Positions 14,078 through 20,200 of a stretch of DNA of 22,103 nt are shown piece by piece. The stretch is taken from IMG/VR virus record IMGVR_UViG_3300027413_000455, positions 1 through 22,103 of that record; one strand, 5' to 3'. The position numbers and the translations under genes were made by a program. Below the pieces are notes generated by a model. It had not been told where the DNA came from and did not search any database. It saw only the letters and a list, made by a program, of their open reading frames with translations. How positions within the stretch are numbered: the stretch's first letter is position 1; the number at the start of each line of letters is the position of its first letter. The stretch is from a virus.

Positions 14078-14821
14078 ATGGCACAATACGACTTCCAAAT
14101 GATAAACCAGGATTTATCAGAGAGTAAATTATTAAGAACAACAAGTAACTTTGGTATGCTTAAAGGTAGGTCTATTGCAGACTTACTATATTTGCAAACA
14201 CTACAACTTATTATGTTTAACAGAGACTCTAAGCAACGAGATTACTCTGTTGGTTATGCAAGGAAGACAACACAGTTTGGTCCTTATGCACTTTTTAGAA
14301 CAACATCAACTGACATATATGTATTAGCATTTGCTTTAGATAATCCAGAGTACAAAAGTTTAAATATATCAACTAGAGAACAGAACATACTAAAATCAGT
14401 ACAATTTCAGAACAGAAGACATTTTAATTTTGTGAAAAGAATGGCTGTGCGTCCACCGAATAGAAGTGAGACAACTGCATTCCTTGTGAGATTAGAAACA
14501 CAATTAAAAATAACAAATTCTCTTTTTAAACAGTTAAGACGTTTGATTATAGATTGGGAAGATTTAAAATATGCCCAAAAGCAGTTTGTGGTATCTAAGT
14601 TAATGCAACAACAAACAATGCTAAGAGGCAAAGCAAGTGACTCATACGAGCATTTACATGCTATGAAAAGAGAAAGAAAGTATACTGACACTGGTAAAAA
14701 GTCTGGTTATAAGGACAGTCCAGTAATACCAACACTTACTAAGGCTAAAATACAAGGCACAACCGGGTCAGGTATAGGAAAGATTGCAGGCTACTGGGCC
14801 AGCGGTCGAAAAAAGGTATAA
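14078..14821 (+). CDS. Hypothetical late protein, 247 aa
   Basis: No family recognised. Basic and rich in Arg, Lys, Gln and Tyr, with long helical-looking stretches (DLLYLQTLQLIMFNRDSKQRD; QFQNRRHFNFVKRMAVRPPN) and a basic tail (GKIAGYWASGRKKV). The N-terminus has DLSE (12-15), which would fit a T4-type protease site, but it starts MAQYDF and lacks the M-[K/R] pattern of its neighbours. I start it at ATG 14078, one base after the upstream stop, not at the longer in-frame reading that overlaps that gene. Its TAA is embedded in the late promoter TATAAATA of the next gene. A structural role is inferred from position only. Confidence 0.7.
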   Translation: MAQYDFQMINQDLSESKLLRTTSNFGMLKGRSIADLLYLQTLQLIMFNRDSKQRDYSVGYARKTTQFGPYALFRTTSTDIYVLAFALDNPEYKSLNISTREQNILKSVQFQNRRHFNFVKRMAVRPPNRSETTAFLVRLETQLKITNSLFKQLRRLIIDWEDLKYAQKQFVVSKLMQQQTMLRGKASDSYEHLHAMKRERKYTDTGKKSGYKDSPVIPTLTKAKIQGTTGSGIGKIAGYWASGRKKV

Positions 14822-14824
14822 ATA
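14817..14824 (+). promoter_or_regulatory. Exact T4 late promoter TATAAATA overlapping a stop codon
   Basis: TATAAATA, the complete T4 late consensus, contains the stop of the upstream gene. With its last A at -6, +1 is 14830, the A of the ATG of the next gene, so the transcript would be leaderless. Confidence 0.65.
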
Positions 14825-14829
14825 TAGAT

Positions 14830-15342
14830 ATGAGAATTTACGAAATTATACAAAACATAGCAGAAACCCAAACAACGGCTGAAATGATTGACAGTGAGAT
14901 TGATGATGAGATAGGTCCTCCAGGAAACAGACGTCCTGGCTATGAAGGTGTAGACAAAGCGGCTGTAAAGTCTATAGCAATCGGCAAATTTACCACAGGT
15001 GGTCCAAGTATTACTCCGGGTATAGCAGTTAAAATGGCAATGATACAAGTACATCCGGAAATAGAAGATAAAATAATGAGACGTAATTCTAAGGCAAAAA
15101 CTAGTAGCCCAGATAAACAGCAAAGAAAAGGATTAGACATTGGTCCCAGTAAAAGTGTAAGTAAAGGCTGGACTGATAGGACTCACGGTCATTTAAGAAA
15201 GGATAGAAAGGCTATCGAACCAGGCGGCAGTAGCTCTTACAGTCGTGCCAAAACAGGTAATCAGAATTACAAATCCGGACAGGAAAAGGCTAGAAAATCT
15301 GCAGAATTTGTTAAGAATATTATCGGCTCTAACCCTAAATAA
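14830..15342 (+). CDS. Basic late protein with capsid-targeting-like N-terminus, 170 aa
   Basis: The N-terminus MRIYEIIQNIAET has the same pattern as other proteins in this block, with an IAE site (residues 10-12) that fits the T4 prohead protease consensus. Next is an acidic segment (EMIDSEIDDEIGP), then a middle domain (VDKAAVKSIAIGKFTTGG ... IAVKMAMIQVHPEI), and a disordered basic C-terminal half rich in Lys, Arg, Ser and Gly. No enzyme motif is seen. A packaged internal head protein is a reasonable inference. It is preceded by an exact late promoter and no Shine-Dalgarno. No terminator follows. Confidence 0.7.
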   Translation: MRIYEIIQNIAETQTTAEMIDSEIDDEIGPPGNRRPGYEGVDKAAVKSIAIGKFTTGGPSITPGIAVKMAMIQVHPEIEDKIMRRNSKAKTSSPDKQQRKGLDIGPSKSVSKGWTDRTHGHLRKDRKAIEPGGSSSYSRAKTGNQNYKSGQEKARKSAEFVKNIIGSNPK

Positions 15343-15366
15343 CACAATAATTAAAACTATTTTTAA

Positions 15367-15376
15367 GCCAATTGGC
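15367..15376. repeat. Perfect 10-base palindrome next to a late promoter
   Basis: GCCAATTGGC overlaps the first base of the CATAAATAA late box. It could be a protein-binding site or chance; it has no U-tract to act as a terminator. Confidence 0.35.
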
Positions 15377-15384
15377 ATAAATAA
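15376..15384 (+). promoter_or_regulatory. T4-type late promoter of the first small cassette gene
   Basis: CATAAATAA with predicted +1 near 15389 and a leader of about 26 bases that contains AGGAG (15403-15407). Confidence 0.65.
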
Positions 15385-15414
15385 GTGTAACATATACATT
15401 TTAGGAGAATAAAA

Positions 15415-15783
15415 ATGGCACAAACTCAAAACGCAGGGGCGGCAGTTGCCGCTGGTCACTATAGTGGTCTACCTTTAGCAGGTATCCAAATCGATTTCGG
15501 TGCAGACGTTTCAGCTAAATTGGCTGTAGGCGGATGTGTTGATTCAGTATTAAAAGCATTTGGTATTGAAGGTTTAACACCAGTAGCAGTTGGCACAGTC
15601 GACGCAACAGGTGGCGCTGGACAAGGACTTAGAATCCTTTTTGAAGGCGAACACGGTACTGACACTTATGATGGAACTAACTCAGAAACATTAGCGGCTC
15701 ACTTAGAAGACGTTATTATTTCATTGGGCACAGTTGATGGTGTTAACTTAGCATTAGCAACAATTACTGCTTTCGATCTATAA
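15415..15783 (+). CDS. Small probable virion protein, 122 aa
   Basis: Starts MAQTQNAGAAVAAGHYSG and is rich in Gly, Ala, Val and Thr with alternating hydrophobic residues, as in small beta-rich capsid decoration or tail proteins. No known domain is recognised. It has its own late promoter, a strong Shine-Dalgarno and its own rho-independent terminator, the arrangement expected for a highly expressed virion protein. The following gene also starts MAQT, but the rest of the two proteins does not align by eye. Confidence 0.7.
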   Translation: MAQTQNAGAAVAAGHYSGLPLAGIQIDFGADVSAKLAVGGCVDSVLKAFGIEGLTPVAVGTVDATGGAGQGLRILFEGEHGTDTYDGTNSETLAAHLEDVIISLGTVDGVNLALATITAFDL

Positions 15784-15804
15784 GAAATTGTAATAAAAAC
15801 AATG

Positions 15805-15835
15805 AAAAAGCACCATTTACTTGGTGCTTTTTTTT
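15805..15835 (+). terminator. Rho-independent terminator
   Basis: The arm AAAAAGCACCA (15805-15815) pairs with TGGTGCTTTTT (15822-15832) around a six-base loop, followed by a run of T up to 15835. It ends the 122-aa gene's transcript. Confidence 0.9.
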
Positions 15836-15845
15836 GGCTGATTTA

Positions 15846-15854
15846 GATAAATAA
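15846..15854 (+). promoter_or_regulatory. T4-type late promoter of the second small cassette gene
   Basis: GATAAATAA, eleven bases after the terminator T-run. Predicted +1 near 15859 gives a leader of about 46 bases, the longest in the window. Confidence 0.65.
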
Positions 15855-15865
15855 AAGTAACAAGC

Positions 15866-15883
15866 GTATGTTGAGAGACATAC
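15866..15883 (+). promoter_or_regulatory. Hairpin near the 5' end of a leader
   Basis: GTATGT (15866-15871) pairs with ACATAC (15878-15883) around TGAGAG. It lies seven bases from the predicted mRNA 5' end and before the Shine-Dalgarno AGGAG (15894-15898), so it could protect the mRNA without blocking translation. Confidence 0.45.
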
Positions 15884-15904
15884 AACCAAGTTTAGGAGAT
15901 TAAC

Positions 15905-16234
15905 ATGGCACAAACAAGAGTAAACGGTGGAGTAGTAGAAGGACAACTATTAGTAGGTTCTTTAAGCCACTTTATCATCGACGAAGTAGATACAGTAGAT
16001 GACATTAGTTCATTTGGTTTCACAGCAGGTGCGGCAAACAAAGGTGAAGCAGTAGTTTCATCTTTAGCAACAATCTGTACACCAGTAATTATTACTTCTG
16101 TATCAGCAACAGTAATGCACGTTGCAGTAGAAGGTCAACCTTCAGCGGCAAACGTATTAGCGGCAATCCAACCAGCATTAACTGGTAACGGTGCAAACGC
16201 TACTGTTACAGCAGGCGAATACAGAGTAGCATAA
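15905..16234 (+). CDS. Small probable virion protein, 109 aa
   Basis: Starts MAQTRVNGGVVEGQLLVG and is rich in Ala, Val, Thr and Gly with beta-like alternation (TPVIITSVSATVMHVAVEG) and no Lys-rich segments. No domain is recognised. Late promoter, leader hairpin, AGGAGAT ribosome site and a following strong terminator mark it as a monocistronic, highly expressed gene. A decoration or other abundant virion protein is the best guess. Confidence 0.7.
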   Translation: MAQTRVNGGVVEGQLLVGSLSHFIIDEVDTVDDISSFGFTAGAANKGEAVVSSLATICTPVIITSVSATVMHVAVEGQPSAANVLAAIQPALTGNGANATVTAGEYRVA

Positions 16235-16257
16235 GTTTAACTACTTTAGCAACTTTT

Positions 16258-16286
16258 AAAAAGCACACTACGGTGTGCTTTTTTTT
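16258..16286 (+). terminator. Rho-independent terminator
   Basis: AAAAAGCACAC (16258-16268) pairs with GTGTGCTTTTT (from 16273) around a TACG loop, with T through 16286. Like the first terminator, it is followed by GGCT. A smaller TGGCT/AGCCA stem (16286-16290 and 16301-16305) comes next. Confidence 0.9.
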
Positions 16287-16321
16287 GGCTTTCGTTCCGG
16301 AGCCATATTTTTGTGTATAAT

Positions 16322-16330
16322 GATAAATAC
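16322..16330 (+). promoter_or_regulatory. T4-type late promoter of the 134-aa gene
   Basis: GATAAATAC directly after TATAAT (16316-16321). Predicted +1 near 16335, and GGAG (16343-16346) lies six bases before the ATG at 16353. Confidence 0.65.
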
Positions 16331-16352
16331 TACAAATAACACGGAGACACAC

Positions 16353-16757
16353 ATGAGTATGACAAGAACAGGAGCAATGGGATCAGTTGAAGTACTAACT
16401 GGTAACATAGAATTTTTTACATTGTTTACATCTTTGGATATATCCGTAACTGGTGATTTTGCAGATGCTACACAAAAAGATTTTGAGAGTGTTGTTCAGG
16501 TAATTGGTTTGAGAGCTATGCCAACAGTGATGAATAATCCTGTATTTTTAAATGGTATAGGGCAGAACTTACTAGAGAATTACGGAGCACCAAGTTTAAC
16601 AGGTGCAGGTTATATCTTTAAGTTCGCTACAGAACAGCCCGGAGCACATACGGTACAGACATTAATAGACGAGTTAGACCTTGTCGTTTTAAACGATGGG
16701 ACAATTAATACTAAAACAAGTGTTAATATGGAATTTACTAAACAGGATTTATTGTAA
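16353..16757 (+). CDS. Small probable virion protein, 134 aa
   Basis: Starts MSMTRTGAMGSVEVLTGNIE; the rest mixes beta-like and helical segments (IEFFTLFTSLDISVTGDF; DFESVVQVIGLRAMPTV). No domain recognised. I chose ATG 16353, which has a GGAG ribosome site and sits 18 bases from the predicted mRNA start; an in-frame reading from 16275 would run through the terminator and promoter. There is no terminator after it, so it shares a transcript with the membrane protein, basic protein and giant amidoligase-like genes that follow. Confidence 0.7.
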   Translation: MSMTRTGAMGSVEVLTGNIEFFTLFTSLDISVTGDFADATQKDFESVVQVIGLRAMPTVMNNPVFLNGIGQNLLENYGAPSLTGAGYIFKFATEQPGAHTVQTLIDELDLVVLNDGTINTKTSVNMEFTKQDLL

Positions 16758-16758
16758 A

Positions 16759-17007
16759 ATGGAAGAACGTAATCAACCGAAGCCAGTCGAACAACAAGTG
16801 TATGCACAAAAGGATAACCTAGAAGCACACATTATTGCAGATATGCTAAGAATAGAAAGTATCACTACTGAACTGAGAGAGTTCAAAGAAGATACAAAAC
16901 AAAGACTGAATAAATTAGAGAACTGGCTAGTAGCAATTGTTGGAACAAGTTTCACAACACTTATTGCTGTGGTAATCGGTTTGATGGTTAATGTGTTTGG
17001 AAAATAA
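16759..17007 (+). CDS. Small membrane protein with coiled coil (holin-like or structural), 82 aa
   Basis: The N-terminal part is hydrophilic and helical (DNLEAHIIADMLRIESITTEL, then REFKEDTKQRLNKLENW) and fits a coiled coil. The C-terminus has one membrane span from about residue 57 to 80 (LVAIVGTSFTTLIAVVIGLMV) and ends in GK. This layout, soluble coiled coil then one membrane helix, occurs in XhlA-type phage holin-associated proteins and other small phage membrane proteins. I start it at ATG 16759, one base after the upstream stop. TAATG overlaps the next gene. No lysis enzyme lies nearby, so a lysis role is only one option. Confidence 0.7.
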   Translation: MEERNQPKPVEQQVYAQKDNLEAHIIADMLRIESITTELREFKEDTKQRLNKLENWLVAIVGTSFTTLIAVVIGLMVNVFGK

Positions 17008-17288
17008 TGAGACTAGAAGATATAACAGAAGATACAATTACTGAAGCCAGAATGGTTTGGCGTAGAAGCGGCAAGAAGATCAAACGTGCTGTTAGATGTA
17101 CTAGCGGTAGGCGTAAAGGCAGAGTGGTTAGTAGCCCAGCACAATGTTCTGCACCTGTCAATATGAAAAAACGTATGACGTTGAAAAAGACAAAAGCAAG
17201 AATGGGTGCAAGAATGTCGAGAAAATCACAAAGAACAAAAAGACTTAATCCTACAAGTAGAAGATTAAGATCATTAAACAGGCGATAA
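17007..17288 (+). CDS. Very basic small protein with capsid-targeting-like N-terminus, 93 aa
   Basis: About one third of the residues are Lys or Arg. Residues 1-13, MRLEDITEDTITE, are acidic and end in an I-T-E site before Ala14; cleavage there by a T4-type prohead protease would release a purely basic protein (MVWRRSGKKIKRAVRC onward). Two Cys (in RCTSGRR and AQCSAP) flank a GRRKGRVV segment. Similar small basic proteins in marine T4-like phages have, as I recall, been called prohead core proteins. DNA binding inside the head is the likely role. Translation is coupled to the membrane protein (TAATG). Confidence 0.75.
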   Translation: MRLEDITEDTITEARMVWRRSGKKIKRAVRCTSGRRKGRVVSSPAQCSAPVNMKKRMTLKKTKARMGARMSRKSQRTKRLNPTSRRLRSLNRR

Positions 17289-17291
17289 TAC

Positions 17292-20200
17292 ATGAAATTT
17301 ACTGATGTGAGAACTTTAGAAAGTGTACTAGCAGAATATGGTATGAATTCCGGAGCAAGTACACCCACTAGTCAACAAAAGACTGGGGCAACAGCAAAAG
17401 CAAATGCTAAACCTACAACTACTAAAGCACCTGCTAAAGTAGATAAAGGTAGCCCAACAGTAACACCCGGATTGGATGTTAAAGATGCAGAGCCTGAAAA
17501 AGTAGAACCAACTTATACAAAGTCTAAAGCAAAAGATATAGAAGTTGATGCAGAATATCACAACGACAAAGGCGAAGTAGCAGGTAAAGTAGTTAGTAAG
17601 GTAGGGAACAAACCAAATCCAGATAAAGTTGTAATACAAGATCCTAAAGGTGAGTATCAACTAGTCGACCCAGATGAAGAAGTACAAGTTTTAAATGCTA
17701 GTAAACTTTCCAAGTTGAGTAAGTCCACAGCATCTTCCTTCAATATTAAAAATCACAGCAAAAAAAGACTTGCTAAATTAAAGACCAACATGAAAAAACT
17801 TGTGCGTAAGTTTAAATTGCGTGAACAAGGACCTGAACCAATATTTGAAATAAACTTTAATAGAAAAAATGTTGCACAGCAGGCACTTAACAGTCCTATT
17901 AAATGTGGATTTGAAGCAGAGACTGTATTTACAGAAGTAGCAGACAGAGGAAGTGATGACGGAGACTGGTTATACGAATACAATTGGTACGACATCGAAG
18001 ACTTTATTAGAGATCAAGAAGGCAGTGGGTCTGTTGATACAATAGTTGAAGCATACAAAGAATGGATTTATGAAAAGGCATATGATTTAGAAGGCGACAT
18101 CATGCATGACCTAGTCGTTGAAAGAAAAGAAGATGAAGATGAGTTAAATGATTTCGTTGAATCAATGCTAGATGAAGATGATATAGAAGCGTACAAAGAA
18201 GAAGAATTAGAAGGTATGGACGATGAGCAAAAAGAAGAGTTCGAAGATTGGGACTTTATTGCATGGGGCAGACAGTATACCGAAGAACAACGAGAAGATG
18301 AATACATTGAGTGGCTCGAAGAGAAAATCAGAGACAATGGTGAAGCATTAGAGTTAGCAGTTGAGTCAGCCGAAGAAGACAACGATATGGATCAATGGGC
18401 GGCTAACGAATATGGTAGTTGGAGTAGTTGTTTAGGCGAACATGGTATCTACTTATACGATGAAGGCGGTTCAGGCGAAGGAGTTAGCGAAGTAGGCGAT
18501 ATGTTAAGAATTTGGGCCAGAGATAACAGTAAAGTTAGTGATGATGTGGAATCAGGTGAGTACCACTCGAGTTATGGTACTAACAATGACTTTTGGCGTG
18601 TAGAGACTGACAGCAGTATTGACGCAGATAGCGGCACAGGCGCAGAAGTTATTTCTCCTGTTTACGATACACCTAAACAAATGATGGAAGAAATGAAAAG
18701 CCTGTTCGATTGGTTTGCAAAGGAAAATGTAGAAACAAACAGCAGTTGCGGATTACATATTACAATGAGTTTAGACAGTGAAAATAAAGAAGAAGTTAAT
18801 CCAGTTAAACTTGCTGTCCTGTTAGGCGACAAATATTTATTAAGTACATTTGGCAGAGCAAACAACAGTTATGCAAAGTCACAGGTTGCTAGTTTGAAGA
18901 AGTCCGCACAAGAGTTAAAATCAAGTCCAGAAAACACTAAGACTATAAAAAACATAGAAAATATTCTTAAGAAAGGTATTAATCCAGGCAAGTTTAGTTC
19001 TATAAACTTTAAAGACCAAACTGATAGCCAGACTGGTAATCAACTTATAGAATTTAGAATTGGCGGTGGCGATGACTATCACTTAAACTTTGATACAGCC
19101 GCAAAAGCAGTTATACGTTATGCTGAAACATTAAGTGCGGCATATAGTGATAAACTGTACAGTAAAGATTATGCAAAAGCATTATTCAAATTAATAAACA
19201 GTTTAGATGAAATTGATGCAAAAGATATAGAACGTGTTAAAGGTAGATTCGAAATAGAACTACCTATTGTAGATGTTATTAAAGACTACTTCGATAAAGC
19301 CATTTATATTGATTCAATGGATTCGGTTGCTGTAGCAGTAAACAGTCTAACGAAATATAGAGAATTATCTCAGCCAAATGCAGATGAGCAGTGGAAACAA
19401 GCACTTGTAGATTATGAAGAGCGAACTGGTAAGAAAGTAGAAGTAGAAGAAGTAGAAGAAATGGAACCTTTGCAGGCACAGGAACCTATTACAAGGCCTT
19501 ACAAACAAGCACCAAGTAAACAAGCACCATTGTATTTGAAAAAAGCACAGGAAAACTTTGCACTAGCAATTGGACAGGCAGGATTTGACCTTAGTTCAAA
19601 TAAAAGTAGAACAAAACCTAATGCGAAATCTATTGGTGAATTTAGAAAATCTTTAGCAGACTTTGAACTTACATATGATAAGTTGGGTCAGCTGATACTA
19701 AAACTACAAGATAGAATTCAAGTTGCCCAAGCGGCGAATGATACACCACAGAAAAAATTAACTACAATACAAAACGGTGTCGACAAATTATTTAAGAAAT
19801 CTATTATTACACTTCCTGCGTTTTTAAGTGGACCAGACAGTGACAAAATTGTTAAAGGAATGTGGTCAGCATCACAAAGTGGTGAATTACAAGATGGCGA
19901 GAAAAATAAACAATTCTTTAACGCAATAGCAAGTGCTACTAATGTTGATGTAGACACAATTGTTAGTGCATGGGATTCTGTTAATAAAAACGAGTTCAAA
20001 CGATTTAATCAGGACTTGGTAAAAGGTTCGTATAACAGTCCTGGCATTAATGCCAGCACTTCCTGGTTTCCAGTAGGCGGCCCAGTTAACAAAGCAGGAC
20101 TAAAGAAATTACTTGCTCACTTGGCAGATTATGAAGAGTGGAATCACCCTGTTAAGAAAGGTCATAACCCAACTACAAGTGGAGATGATTCATACACAGA

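Noticed and set aside
16275-16352. Upstream start for the 134-aa protein
   Set aside because: It would begin in the T-run of a terminator and run across the late promoter; ATG 16353 has a proper ribosome site.
18068-18382. Ser-rich open frame on the minus strand
   Set aside because: It mirrors the Glu/Asp-rich coding segment on the plus strand (GAA reads as TTC, GAT as ATC), has no ribosome site and lies fully within the amidoligase-like gene.
20041-20056. Perfect 16-base palindrome CTGGCATTAATGCCAG
   Set aside because: It lies within coding sequence, and one such palindrome in 22 kb is not far from chance; no second copy was seen.
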